Part shown: piece by piece, positions 35,740 through 44,671 of the stretch
How the letters are laid out: every line of letters begins with the position of its first letter
How positions within the stretch are numbered: the first letter of the stretch is position 1
Program-made: the position numbers and the translations under genes
Notes under the pieces: generated by a model
The model's input: only the letters and a program-made list of their open reading frames with translations
What the model was told of the DNA's origin: nothing
The model's database searches: none
From: Roseiarcus sp963809245
GTDB lineage: Bacteria > Pseudomonadota > Alphaproteobacteria > Rhizobiales > Beijerinckiaceae
NCBI GenBank assembly: GCA_963809245.1
Contig: CAWEIU010000013.1
Location: 62,001-126,000 of the forward strand
Direction of reading: 5' to 3'
Length of the DNA stretch: 64,000 nucleotides

Positions 35740-36019
35740 GCCATGGCCCCCTGAGACATCGGCGCACCCACTTTGTATGGCTCGCCGCCGCCGCTGCCGC
35801 CCTCTTCCGCCAAGAAGAACGAATCAGCTCGCCACAGACTTACGCAAACCTAACGAGAAAGTCGTTAACCTGAACTTTGCCATGCTTATGCGGGCCTGAC
35901 TCGCAGGCAGCAGCATTTAGTGTGACCGCGAACGGTCGACTCAACATGTTGCCATCTTGGCTGCCTGGCGCCCTCCAAGACGGCGCCACGGCGCAGAAAA
36001 ATATTTTTGCTGGCCTCGT

Positions 36020-37054
36020 TCAGCGAATGAGGCCGACGATGTCCTTGACCGCATCCATGTTCGGCCTGGCGATCGCGCGCGCCCTCTCGGCGCCCTCGGC
36101 AAGCACGGTGTCGACATAGGAAGCATCGGCGTTGAGGCGCACGATCTCCGAGCGGATCGGCGCGAGCTTCGAGACGGCGAGATCGGCAAGCGCGCTCTTG
36201 AACTGCGAGAACTGGCCGCCGGCGAAGCGGCGCAGCACGTCCGCCTTCGTCTCGTCCGCCAAGGCGGCGAAGATGCCGACGAGATTGTCGGCTTCCGGAC
36301 GACCCGCAAGGCCCTCGACTTCGCCCGGCAGCGCGCCGGCGTCTGTCTTGGCTTTGCGAATCTTCTGCGCGATCATGTCGGCGTCATCGGTCAGAGCGAT
36401 GTGGGCGTATTCGGAGGGGTCCGACTTCGACATCTTCTTGGTGCCGTCGCGCAGGCTCATCACCCGCGTCGCCGGCCCCTGGATCAACGGCTCCGGCAGC
36501 GGGAAGAAGGCGTCGCCGAACCCACATTCCGCTATGGTCGCGGCGAAGTCGTTGTTGAACTTCTGCGCAATGTCGCGGGTCAATTCGAGATGCTGCTTCT
36601 GATCGTCGCCCACCGGCACATGGGTCGCGCGATAAAGCAGAATGTCGGCCGCCATCAACACGGGGTAATTATAGAGACCGATCGAGGCGTTCTCCCGGTC
36701 CTTGCCCGCCTTCTCCTTGAACTGGGTCATCCGATTGAGCCAGCCCAGACGCGCAACGCAATCGAGCACCCAGGTGAGTTCGGCGTGCTCGGCGACGCGG
36801 CTCTGGTTGAAGATCGCGCTCTTCTTCGGATCGATGCCGCAGGCGAGGAACGCTGCGGTGACCTCCCGCGTCGTGCGCCGCAACTGCACCGGATCGTGCG
36901 GCATGGTGATCGCATGGAGATCGACGACGCAATAGAGGCAAGGGTACTTCGCCTGCATCTCGACGAAGCGCTTCAGCGCGCCGAGGTAATTGCCGAGGTG
37001 CAGGTTGCCGGTCGGCTGAATGCCGGAAAACACCAATTCAGAGAACTTGGCCAT
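36020..37054 (-). CDS. trpS: tryptophanyl-tRNA synthetase
   Basis: A class I aminoacyl-tRNA synthetase of 344 residues. The HIGH-like motif is GNLHLGNYLG (about 16-25) preceded by FSGIQPT, and the KMSKS motif is KKMSKSDPSEYA. Length and layout match bacterial TrpRS. It is transcribed alone, away from the OpgG-type gene by 91 bases. No T-box or Trp-rich leader was seen upstream. Confidence 0.96.
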   Translation of the reverse strand: MAKFSELVFSGIQPTGNLHLGNYLGALKRFVEMQAKYPCLYCVVDLHAITMPHDPVQLRRTTREVTAAFLACGIDPKKSAIFNQSRVAEHAELTWVLDCVARLGWLNRMTQFKEKAGKDRENASIGLYNYPVLMAADILLYRATHVPVGDDQKQHLELTRDIAQKFNNDFAATIAECGFGDAFFPLPEPLIQGPATRVMSLRDGTKKMSKSDPSEYAHIALTDDADMIAQKIRKAKTDAGALPGEVEGLAGRPEADNLVGIFAALADETKADVLRRFAGGQFSQFKSALADLAVSKLAPIRSEIVRLNADASYVDTVLAEGAERARAIARPNMDAVKDIVGLIR

Positions 37055-37145
37055 CTCGACCCGCGAAAATGCTGGAGAAGGAGCGGCTTATCGCAACCCC
37101 GCGACGGCCGCGCAAGAGCCGACGGCCGCGTCGCGTTCAGCCCAC

Positions 37146-38753
37146 TCAGAAGGGATGGTACTGGAACATCCAGGTTTCGGTCAGCGTCTCGCCGTTCGCC
37201 TGGAGGAAGCAGCGCAGTTCGATCGGGTCCGTCCCTTCCGCCGTCAGGTCGAACTCGAGGCGCCAGTGGCCCGGCACGTCGTCGGGCACGGCTTCGACAA
37301 TGCGGTAGCCTTGCAGCGAGCCGCGCGAGGCGTTCACCACCATCTCCGGCTTGACCCCATAGGGCAGCGTCGCGAGCGGGCCGCCGAGGAACTCGACGAC
37401 AAATTTGCGCACGCCCTTGGGGCGGGGCAGACCGGGCTGGCCGCCGCGGCCGAGACGGGTCGCGACGCAACGGCCGAGCTTGGTCGGATAGGGCTCGTCG
37501 GCGAGCCAGTGAAGGCGATAGTTGAGGTTGAGCTCGGCGCCCGCCGGCACCGGCCTCTCGGGCACCCACATCGCCACGATGTTGTCGTGGATCTCGTCGT
37601 CGGTCGGGATCTCGCAAAGCTGGATCGATCCCTTGCCCCAGCCCTGCCCTTGCGGGCTCGGCAGCGGCTCGACCCACACGGTCGGGCGGCGGTCGTAGAA
37701 AACACCGTCGAGGTAGTGGTCGAACACGCGATCGCGTTGGCAGAGGCCGAAGCCGCGCGGATTCTCGTCGAGAAAGGACGACACCATGATGCGCGGGGGA
37801 TTGTTGAGCGGCCGCCACAGCCGCTCCCCCTTGCCCGACCACATCGACAGGCCGTCGGAATCGTGCACCTCGGGGCGCCAATCGATCGCCGTCTCCTTCT
37901 TGGTCTCGGAGAACCAGTACATCGAGGTGAGCGGCGCGATGCCGAAACGGGAAACCTGCGCGCGGGTGAACAGCGTCGTTTCGATGTCCATCACGACGCC
38001 CTTGGCGCGCTGCATCAGAAAGCGATACACGCCGACGATCGAGGGGCCCTCCATCAGCGCGTAGATGAGAACGTTGTCCTGGCCCTCTTTCGAGTCGATG
38101 TAGAAGTTGGTGAAATCGGGGAATTCCTCCGGCCGATCGGCGACCGCGACATCGAGCGCGATGCCCCGCGCCGACATGCCGTATTGGTGTAATTCGCCGA
38201 TGGAGCGGAAATAGGCCGCTCCGAGGAAGGCGACCCAGTCGTTCTTGCGCCAGTCAAGCGCGCCGTCGCGCGACTCCTGGATGCGAAAGCCCGCGAAGCC
38301 GGCCCCTTGCGGCAATTGCCGGGCGACCGAATCCGAGGGCATGTCAAAATAGGACTGTTCGTAGACGATCCGCTTCGACTGCTCACCCTCGACGAGGTGC
38401 ATTTCCACCGCCTTCTGGAAGAAAAGGCCGAGGTGAAAGAAGGTCAGCGGGAAGCGCTCGGGTCCGTCCGCGAACAACGCATGATCGCTGCGAAAACGGA
38501 TTTTGCCCCACTCCTCGTAGTTGATCTTCTGGACGATCTCCGGGGCGGGATGCGGCGGGGGCATATAAGCGGCGTTGGCCTTCTCGCGCGCGTGGGCCTT
38601 CAGAAGGTCGTAGGAGAAGGCGACGGGGGCGTCGAAGTTCAGCGCCTCCGAAGCGGCGGCCCTCACGTCGCCGACTGAAGTCATGGCTACGGCGGCCGCC
38701 GCTGCGCCCCCCTTCAGAACGCGCCGCCGATCGAGACTGTCCGACATGTTCAC
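37146..38753 (-). CDS. periplasmic glucan biosynthesis protein OpgG/OpgD (MdoG family)
   Basis: A 535-residue protein needed for osmoregulated periplasmic glucan assembly or branching. The N terminus DRRRVLKGGAAAAAVAM is a twin-arginine (Tat) signal; the body has the family's conserved segments such as LNFDAPVAFSYDLL at the mature start, FGLCQRDRVFDHYLDG and WVEPLPSPQGQGWGKGSIQL. In Enterobacteria OpgD uses Tat while OpgG uses Sec, so OpgD-like is the nearer name; the two cannot be separated firmly here. trmB lies 63 bases upstream on the same strand with a short hairpin between. The membrane glucosyltransferase opgH is not in the window. Confidence 0.85.
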   Translation of the reverse strand: MNMSDSLDRRRVLKGGAAAAAVAMTSVGDVRAAASEALNFDAPVAFSYDLLKAHAREKANAAYMPPPHPAPEIVQKINYEEWGKIRFRSDHALFADGPERFPLTFFHLGLFFQKAVEMHLVEGEQSKRIVYEQSYFDMPSDSVARQLPQGAGFAGFRIQESRDGALDWRKNDWVAFLGAAYFRSIGELHQYGMSARGIALDVAVADRPEEFPDFTNFYIDSKEGQDNVLIYALMEGPSIVGVYRFLMQRAKGVVMDIETTLFTRAQVSRFGIAPLTSMYWFSETKKETAIDWRPEVHDSDGLSMWSGKGERLWRPLNNPPRIMVSSFLDENPRGFGLCQRDRVFDHYLDGVFYDRRPTVWVEPLPSPQGQGWGKGSIQLCEIPTDDEIHDNIVAMWVPERPVPAGAELNLNYRLHWLADEPYPTKLGRCVATRLGRGGQPGLPRPKGVRKFVVEFLGGPLATLPYGVKPEMVVNASRGSLQGYRIVEAVPDDVPGHWRLEFDLTAEGTDPIELRCFLQANGETLTETWMFQYHPF

Positions 38754-38797
38754 CCTATTCGCTCAGATTGAACATACTAACGATGGTTTCTTACCGA

Positions 38798-38812
38798 AAC
38801 GCTGAAAGCGTT
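38798..38812 (-). terminator. short inverted repeat between trmB and the OpgG-type gene
   Basis: AACGCT (38798-38803), three bases, AGCGTT (38807-38812): a perfect 6-bp palindrome starting just after the trmB stop. It could terminate trmB or be an operator. There is no T-run, so the call is weak. Confidence 0.3.
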
Positions 38813-38816
38813 CGAT

Positions 38817-39512
38817 TCAGCGGCGCACAAACGTCAAATAGGCGGAGGAACGGCCTGCGGCCCGGGCCTTAGCCTCATAGCGTGTGGGAGACCAGCCCTT
38901 CCAAGGTATACGCCAATCATCCGCACGGCGCGCCGTCCACTCGAAATCCACCGAATCGAGAAAGCGCCGCAATGTCCATCCGGCGTAATCGTCGATGTCG
39001 GTGGCGAACCGGATCTCGGCGCCCCGCTTGGCGACGCGAGCGAGTTCGGCGACCATCTCGTCGGAGATCACCCGCCGCTTGTTGTGGCGGCGCTTCGGCC
39101 ACGGGTCCGGATAGAGGATGAAGACGCGCGACAAAGACGCCGGCGGCAGCGCCTCGATCAGTGCCCGCGCGTCGCCCGCCCTGAGGCGCACATTCTCGAG
39201 ACCGTAAAGTTCGATCGCAGCCAGCGCCTTGGCGACGCCGTTCACGAAGGGCTCGCAGCCGATCAGCCCGACATCGGGATGAGCCTGCGCCTGGGCGATC
39301 AAATGCTCGCCGCCGCCGAAACCGATCTCGAGCCAAAGCTCGCTCGGCTCGTAGGGGAATGCCGGCGCCCCCGTCCCGAGGGCCGCCGCATCCACTTCGA
39401 GCGCCGGCAGGCGCTCGGCGATCAGGCGCGCGTGATGCGCGCGCAGCGCCTTGCCCTTGCTGCGCCCGTAAAGGGCGCGGCGCGCCGGCGGTTCAGTGCT
39501 CGGCTCCCGCAA
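38817..39512 (-). CDS. trmB: tRNA (guanine-N7-)-methyltransferase
   Basis: A SAM-dependent methyltransferase of 231 residues making m7G46 in tRNA. Motifs are EIGFGGGEH (SAM-binding, about 61-69), IGCEPF, and the family signature RVFILYPDPWPKRRHNKRR. The C terminus ends TRYEAKARAAGRSSAYLTFVRR. It follows metK by 6 bases on the same strand, a conserved metK-trmB pair in Hyphomicrobiales, which fits since MetK makes its methyl donor. Confidence 0.95.
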   Translation of the reverse strand: MREPSTEPPARRALYGRSKGKALRAHHARLIAERLPALEVDAAALGTGAPAFPYEPSELWLEIGFGGGEHLIAQAQAHPDVGLIGCEPFVNGVAKALAAIELYGLENVRLRAGDARALIEALPPASLSRVFILYPDPWPKRRHNKRRVISDEMVAELARVAKRGAEIRFATDIDDYAGWTLRRFLDSVDFEWTARRADDWRIPWKGWSPTRYEAKARAAGRSSAYLTFVRR

Positions 39513-39518
39513 CGGCGC

Positions 39519-40706
39519 TTACGCGAGGCCGCGCAGTTGGCCCGCAAGGTCGGTCTTCTCCCAGGAGAAGCCTCCGTCGGCCTCCGGCGCGCGGCCGAAG
39601 TGGCCGTAGGCGGAGGTGCGCGCATAGATGGGCTTGTTGAGGCTGAGGTGCTCGCGGATGCCGCGCGGCGACAGATTCATGATGTCCATCAACGCCGCTT
39701 CGAGCTTCGCCTCGTCGATCTGGCCCGTGCCGTGAAGGTCGGCGTAGATCGACAGCGGCTTGGCGACGCCGATCGCATAGGAGAGCTGCAGCGTGCAGCG
39801 ATCGGCGAGGCCCGCGGCGACGACGTTCTTGGCGAGATAGCGGGCGGCGTAGGCCGCCGAGCGGTCGACCTTGGTCGGGTCCTTGCCCGAAAAGGCGCCG
39901 CCGCCGTGCGGGGCCGCGCCGCCGTAAGTGTCGACGATGATCTTGCGTCCGGTCAGGCCGCAATCGCCGTCAGGGCCGCCGATGTGGAACTTGCCGGTCG
40001 GATTGACGTGCCAGACGGTCTTGGGCGTGATCCAGCCCTCGGGCAGCGCCGCCGCCACATAGGGGCGGACGATCGCGGTGACGTCCTCGGAGGTGAGGCT
40101 CGGCTCGACATGCTGGTGCGAGACGACGATCTGCGTCGCTTCGACCGGCTTGCCGTTCTCGTAGCGCACCGTCACCTGGCTCTTCGCGTCGGGGCCGAGC
40201 GCCTTCTCGCGGCCCGCGTGGCGCGCCTCGGAGATGAGGCGGAGGATGCGGTGCGCGTAAGCGATCGGCGCCGGCATCAGCTCCGGCGTCTCGCGGCAAG
40301 CGTAGCCGAACATGATGCCCTGATCGCCCGCGCCCTCATCCTTGTTGCCGGCGGCGTCGACGCCCTGCGCGATGTCCGCGGACTGCGCGTGCAGCAGCAC
40401 CTCGACCTTGGCGTCCCTCCAGTGGAAGCCATCCTGCTCGTAGCCGATTTGCTTGATGGCGGCACGGGCCGCCTCCTCGATCTTTGCGACGCCGAGGTCG
40501 GGCCCGCGCACCTCGCCGGCGATCACGACGCGATTGGTCGTCGCCAGCGTCTCGCAGGCGACGCGGATCTGATAGGGGTCGAGGCCGGCGCGCGCGCCTT
40601 CGCGGAAGAACAGGTCGACGATCTCGTCGGAGATGCGGTCGCACACTTTGTCGGGATGGCCTTCGGAAACCGACTCGCTGGTGAACAGATAGTTTTGTCG
40701 GGCCAT
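39519..40706 (-). CDS. metK: S-adenosylmethionine synthetase
   Basis: Makes S-adenosylmethionine from methionine and ATP; 395 residues. Key motifs are SVSEGHPDKVCDRISDEIVD (about 11-30), AGDQGIMFGYACRET and the C-terminal ATP-site loop GGGAFSGKDPTKVDRSAAY. The start at 40706 gives the normal N terminus MARQNYLFTSES; an in-frame ATG at 40721 is possible. The 159-base gap to the upstream xre gene holds four copies of a GAACGAAC-type motif; no known SAM riboswitch was recognised by eye. Confidence 0.96.
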   Translation of the reverse strand: MARQNYLFTSESVSEGHPDKVCDRISDEIVDLFFREGARAGLDPYQIRVACETLATTNRVVIAGEVRGPDLGVAKIEEAARAAIKQIGYEQDGFHWRDAKVEVLLHAQSADIAQGVDAAGNKDEGAGDQGIMFGYACRETPELMPAPIAYAHRILRLISEARHAGREKALGPDAKSQVTVRYENGKPVEATQIVVSHQHVEPSLTSEDVTAIVRPYVAAALPEGWITPKTVWHVNPTGKFHIGGPDGDCGLTGRKIIVDTYGGAAPHGGGAFSGKDPTKVDRSAAYAARYLAKNVVAAGLADRCTLQLSYAIGVAKPLSIYADLHGTGQIDEAKLEAALMDIMNLSPRGIREHLSLNKPIYARTSAYGHFGRAPEADGGFSWEKTDLAGQLRGLA

Positions 40707-40760
40707 CGCTTCGATCTCCAATTTGCTTGCCGCTTCGGCCGACGCGCCCCCGCGGCCCCC

Positions 40761-40849
40761 GAACGAACAAGAGTCAGCCGTCGCTTCTGACAGGCGGCGT
40801 TCGTTTGGTCAAGCCATTGGAGAGGATTCGTTCTTTTTATAGAACGAAC
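40761..40849. promoter_or_regulatory. cluster of four GAACGAAC-type motifs, including an inverted repeat
   Basis: GAACGAAC at 40761-40768 and 40842-40849, and the reverse form GTTCGTTT at 40799-40806 and TTCGTTCT at 40827-40834. The last two flank a 6-base AT centre as a perfect 8-bp inverted repeat (TTCGTTCT, TTTTAT, AGAACGAA). On the minus strand TTGACC at 40811-40806 could be a -35 box for metK. Repeated sites of this kind look like operators; the adjacent Xre-type regulator is an obvious candidate binder. Confidence 0.5.
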
Positions 40850-40865
40850 GGAGCCAAAGCGCTGC

Positions 40866-41270
40866 CTATTCCTGGGCGAGCGAAAGCACGAGATCGATGA
40901 TCTTCTTGCGCACCTTCGGGTCGCGAATCATTGCGAAAGCGCGATTGAGCTGCAGCCCCTCCGAGGTCGAGAGGAAATCGACGACATAAGAGCTGGCGCT
41001 CGGCTCGGCGAAGGCCATCGCGCCGGCCTCCCCGGAGGCGGGGGCCGGCGCGCCCTCGAAGAAGAACGCGGGCGGCACTTCCAGCACCCGCGCGAGCTGC
41101 TGCAGACGGCTGGCGCCGATCCGGTTGGTGCCCTTCTCGTACTTCTGAATCTGCTGAAACGTTACGTCCAAGGCGTCGCCCAGTTTGCCCTGGCTCATCC
41201 CAACCATCATGCGCCGCATACGCAGGCGGGCGCCGACGTGCTTGTCGATCGGATTGGGCGTTTTGTTCAT
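40866..41270 (-). CDS. Xre-type helix-turn-helix regulator
   Basis: A 134-residue regulator. The HTH domain covers about residues 12-66 (GARLRMRRMMVGMSQGKLGDALDVTFQQIQKYEKG), a Cro/CI-type fold; the C-terminal part is acidic and Ala-rich and ends in a helical segment. The ATG at 41270 was chosen because the family begins MNKTPNPIDKHVGARLR; upstream in-frame codons are unlike it. The order lnt-xre-metK-trmB is conserved in Hyphomicrobiales, which suggests a link with methionine/SAM supply or with the cell envelope. The target is unknown; the motif cluster downstream of it, before metK, is a candidate. Confidence 0.85.
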   Translation of the reverse strand: MNKTPNPIDKHVGARLRMRRMMVGMSQGKLGDALDVTFQQIQKYEKGTNRIGASRLQQLARVLEVPPAFFFEGAPAPASGEAGAMAFAEPSASSYVVDFLSTSEGLQLNRAFAMIRDPKVRKKIIDLVLSLAQE

Positions 41271-41389
41271 GCTTCCGGAATCCGTCGAATGACCGGACCG
41301 GGCGGTCCGAATCACGCCAAAATGCCCCCGGGCGGATGACGTAAGGGAATTTGTAGCGGATGCGCGCAATACGCGCAATGGCAAAAAAT

Positions 41390-43039
41390 TCACCGCAGCT
41401 TGCGCGTCGCGAAACAAACAACGAGCAGCGCAAGGCCGAAGAGGGCGGCGCTCGCCGATCCCCAGCGCGATTGCCAGGTCGGCGCGATCGGCTCGGGCAA
41501 CGGGCTGTCGAGCACGGTTTCCGAACCGAGAGCGGTCTCGGCGAGGACACGCCCGAAGCCGTCGGTGACGGCCGAAATGCCGGTGTTGGCTGCGCGCACC
41601 AGCGGCAGGCCGAGTTCGACCGCGCGCAAGCGAGCCTGGGCGAAATGCTGATAGGGCCCGGAAGTCAAGCCGAACCAGGCGTCGTCCGTCACGTTAAGCA
41701 GCCAGCGCGGCCGATCCGGCCCGGCGGCGGCAGGACGCTCGTTGGGGAAGATCGCCTCGTAGCAGACCATCGCCAGCGCAGGCGGCAGACCGGGAATGCG
41801 AAGCACATTCGTTCCGCTCCCCGGGTCGAAGCCGCCGGGAATATTGACGAATTGGGTGACGCCGATCCGCTCGATCAGATTCGAGAGCGGCATATACTCG
41901 CCGAACGGCACGAGATGATGCTTGTCGTAGAGTTCGGGCCGCAGCCCCTGCCGATCGATGACCTCGATCGAATTGTAATAGTGGAAGCGCCCGTGCGGCC
42001 GGTCGTCGTGCTCCATGCGCGCCGCGCCGGTGATGAGGATGGCGCCGCCGTGCAAGAAGCCGGCGATCTCCTTCATCATCGCCCCATCGCGGGAGAGGAT
42101 GAAGGGGAACGCCGACTCTGGCCAGATCAGATGCGTGACGTCGGCGACGCCCGACGTCGCCGGCGATGTTGCGCGATCGGAAAGGGTGAGATAGCGCTTG
42201 ACGATCGCCGCTCCGTTTTCCGGGGCGAATTCGGCGTCCTGCGCGACATTGGGCTGCATGATCCGCAGTTTGACGCTCGCGACGGTTGCGCTCGCGGGGG
42301 CCTCCAGCCGCACGGCGCCGAAGGCGAAGATCGCCGCCAGCGCCAGGCCCGCGAGGATCGTTGGGCTGAATCGCCGCCAGGAGCCGCTCTCGGTCCATAA
42401 AGTCGCCGGCGCCGCGAAAATCGCCACGCTCGCCAGCGTCAGGCCGTGCAAGCCGACGATCGAGGCGATCTGGGCGAGCGTGACGTTCTGTCCGAGCGTC
42501 ATGCCTAGGTCGTTCCATGGAAAGCCGGTGAAGGCGACGCCGCGCAGCCACTCGCTCGCCCCGAGGCCGACGGCGAGCGCCAGCACGCGAAAAGGGTTCG
42601 GCCGCCACAGCATGCGGGCGAGGGCGAAGCCCAATGCGGGAAAGAACGCCAGCATTGCCGGCAAGCCGAGCACGCCGAGCGGCAGCGCCCAGGCGAATTT
42701 GTCCGGCTCAACGAGAAAAGCCGACCCGAGCCACCAGAGCCCCGCGGTGAAATAGCCAAATCCCCACCACCAGCCGGCGCCGAAGGCGGCGCGCAAAGAG
42801 GCCCATCGCGCGCCCTCCCCGGCTTCTCGGTCCATCGATCCGTCGATCAGCCAGATCGCAAGCGCCAACGGGACAACAATCGCCGGGACGAAGCCGATCG
42901 GCGGCATCGCCAACGCGCCGATCGCGCCCCCAAGGAACGCGACGCCGCGGCGCGGCCAGCCCCAGGCGAGGATAACGTTGTGCGCCAATACGCCAAAAAG
43001 GTTCTCACGCGGCAGCGGCGTCGAATCCTGCAGGGACAA
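41390..43039 (-). CDS. lnt: apolipoprotein N-acyltransferase
   Basis: The last enzyme of lipoprotein maturation, in the inner membrane; 549 residues. Seven or so membrane helices occupy the first 230 residues and the C-terminal end, with a periplasmic nitrilase-like domain between. The Glu-Lys-Cys triad is visible in IWPESAFPF, YDKHHLVPFGEY and MVCYEAIFPNE. It sits between corC and xre on the same strand, as in related genomes. Confidence 0.95.
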   Translation of the reverse strand: MSLQDSTPLPRENLFGVLAHNVILAWGWPRRGVAFLGGAIGALAMPPIGFVPAIVVPLALAIWLIDGSMDREAGEGARWASLRAAFGAGWWWGFGYFTAGLWWLGSAFLVEPDKFAWALPLGVLGLPAMLAFFPALGFALARMLWRPNPFRVLALAVGLGASEWLRGVAFTGFPWNDLGMTLGQNVTLAQIASIVGLHGLTLASVAIFAAPATLWTESGSWRRFSPTILAGLALAAIFAFGAVRLEAPASATVASVKLRIMQPNVAQDAEFAPENGAAIVKRYLTLSDRATSPATSGVADVTHLIWPESAFPFILSRDGAMMKEIAGFLHGGAILITGAARMEHDDRPHGRFHYYNSIEVIDRQGLRPELYDKHHLVPFGEYMPLSNLIERIGVTQFVNIPGGFDPGSGTNVLRIPGLPPALAMVCYEAIFPNERPAAAGPDRPRWLLNVTDDAWFGLTSGPYQHFAQARLRAVELGLPLVRAANTGISAVTDGFGRVLAETALGSETVLDSPLPEPIAPTWQSRWGSASAALFGLALLVVCFATRKLR

Positions 43040-43109
43040 GGGGATCTTTCCGTCACGGGCGATTCGGCTTCGCCATCATAGCGCGGATTGGGCGGGACTC
43101 GTATGGACG

Positions 43110-44165
43110 CTACGGCGTCTCGCGCGCCGGAGGCAGCTTGTCTGTCGGCTCCGCGTCTTCCTTTTCGGCGCGCGCGCCCTGGGCGGCGGGCGGGCGGCGG
43201 CGCGGCGCGGCGCGGCGCACGATCTTGAGCCGCTTGACCCGGCGTGGATCGGCGTCCAGCACTTCGAACTCGAAATCGCCCGCCCCGGTGACGATCTCGC
43301 CGCGTCCGGGCACGCGTCCCGCCGCGGCGGTCAAGAGGCCGCCGATCGTGTCGACGTCTTCGGCGTCCGCCAACTTGGAGAAATCGAAGCCGACCGCTTC
43401 CGAGACGTCCTCGAGACTGGTGCGCGCTTCGACGACGTAGGAGCCGTCGCCGGCTGCGACGACGCCGGGCCGATCGGCCTCGTCGTGCTCGTCCTCGATA
43501 TCGCCAACGATCGCTTCGACCACGTCCTCCATCGAGACGAGGCCGTCAGTGCCGCCGTATTCGTCGATCACGAGGGCCATGTGCGTGCGCGAGGCCTGCA
43601 TTTTCACGAGCAGATCGAGCGCGGGCATAGAGGGCGGCGCGAACAGCACCGGACGCAGGATGCGCGCGGCCGATAGCGGCGTCTTCATGCCTTGGGCGGC
43701 GAGCGTCTTCTGTTCCGGCGACGGGTTCGCGGCCGGCGACGGCTCGGCGAGGCCGAAATGCGCTTCGGAGGCGAGGAAGTCGACGAAGTCGCGAATGTGG
43801 ACCATGCCGCGTGGATCGTCGAGCGTCTCGCCGTAGACCGGCAGGCGCGAGTGGCCCGCGGTCCGGAACAGCGCGAGGAGTTCGCCCAGCGTCGCCTCGA
43901 TGCTGACGGCGATGATGTCCGCGCGCGGCACCATGACGTCGGCCACCCGCACGTCGTGCAGGCCGAGAACGTTCTTGAGGATCGCGCGCTCTTGCGGCGT
44001 AAAGTCGGCGTTGGTTCCGGCGTCGTCGAGCGCGTCCTCGATGTCGTCGCGCACCGAGGCCTGCCCCATGCCAAAGAGACCGCGCAGCCGCTCGATGAGG
44101 CCCGGGTGCGCTTCGCGCCCGCTAGGCGAGGCGGCTCGCTCGCCGCCGTTTTGCGATTCGCTCAT
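43110..44165 (-). CDS. corC: CorC/HlyC-type CBS-domain protein
   Basis: A cytoplasmic 351-residue protein of the CorC family (also called TlyC or hemolysin-C-like). It has two CBS domains (about 80-210: MVPRADIIAVSIEATLGELLALF and the second ending in DEYGGTDGLVSMEDVVEAIVG) and the C-terminal CorC/transporter-associated domain (about 225-310). In other bacteria it affects magnesium/cobalt handling together with CorA-type proteins. Its start overlaps the ybeY stop by 4 bases, giving a phoH-ybeY-corC coupled operon. Confidence 0.92.
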   Translation of the reverse strand: MSESQNGGERAASPSGREAHPGLIERLRGLFGMGQASVRDDIEDALDDAGTNADFTPQERAILKNVLGLHDVRVADVMVPRADIIAVSIEATLGELLALFRTAGHSRLPVYGETLDDPRGMVHIRDFVDFLASEAHFGLAEPSPAANPSPEQKTLAAQGMKTPLSAARILRPVLFAPPSMPALDLLVKMQASRTHMALVIDEYGGTDGLVSMEDVVEAIVGDIEDEHDEADRPGVVAAGDGSYVVEARTSLEDVSEAVGFDFSKLADAEDVDTIGGLLTAAAGRVPGRGEIVTGAGDFEFEVLDADPRRVKRLKIVRRAAPRRRPPAAQGARAEKEDAEPTDKLPPARETP

Positions 44166-44671
44166 GACGCGGCGTCCATCAGTTCGCCGGCCAGTTCGCC
44201 GGCGCGGTAAGGGTCCGGGACCCCGAGCCGGGCGAGGATGCGCGTCTCCATGGCTTCCATGATTTCCGCGTCGGCGTCGTTTTCGTGATCGAAGCCGACG
44301 AGATGCAGGAAGCCGTGGACGACGAGATGGCGATAATGGTCGGCGAGCGGCTTGCCCTCCTCCTCCGCCTCGCGCGCCACCGTCTCGAAGGCGAGGACGA
44401 TGTCGCCGAGCAGGCGCGCCTGCGCGAGAGAGGCTGCGTCCGCGGCGGGGAAGGACAAGACGTTGGTCGGCTTATCGAGGCCGCGCCAGCGGGCGTTCAG
44501 CTCGCGGACGTGCGCGTCGTTCTCCAGGTGGACGCAAAGCTCGGCGCCCGCGCAGAGCGCGACGCCGCATTCCGCGACGCTTGCCTCGATCGCCTGTCGC
44601 CCCAACTTGCGCGCCGCCAGCGACGAGCGCCAGCGGGGCGAATTCGCAATGAACTCGACTTTAGGTTTCAT
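44162..44671 (-). CDS. ybeY: rRNA maturation endoribonuclease YbeY
   Basis: A single-strand-specific metallo-RNase of 169 residues used in 16S rRNA 3'-end processing and ribosome quality control. The zinc motif HGFLHLVGFDHEND has three His in the H-x3-H-x5-H pattern, and LNARWRGLDKPTNVLSFP is the other family hallmark. It overlaps phoH upstream and corC downstream by 4 bases each. Confidence 0.95.
   Translation of the reverse strand: MKPKVEFIANSPRWRSSLAARKLGRQAIEASVAECGVALCAGAELCVHLENDAHVRELNARWRGLDKPTNVLSFPAADAASLAQARLLGDIVLAFETVAREAEEEGKPLADHYRHLVVHGFLHLVGFDHENDADAEIMEAMETRILARLGVPDPYRAGELAGELMDAAS

Noticed and set aside
33070..35754. Open frame of 894 codons opposite divL
   Set aside because: Antisense shadow; divL on the other strand has clear domains.
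40707..40865. SAM riboswitch in front of metK
   Set aside because: No SAM-II or SAM/SAH consensus could be recognised by eye; the visible structure is the repeated GAACGAAC motif instead. A covariance-model search would decide.
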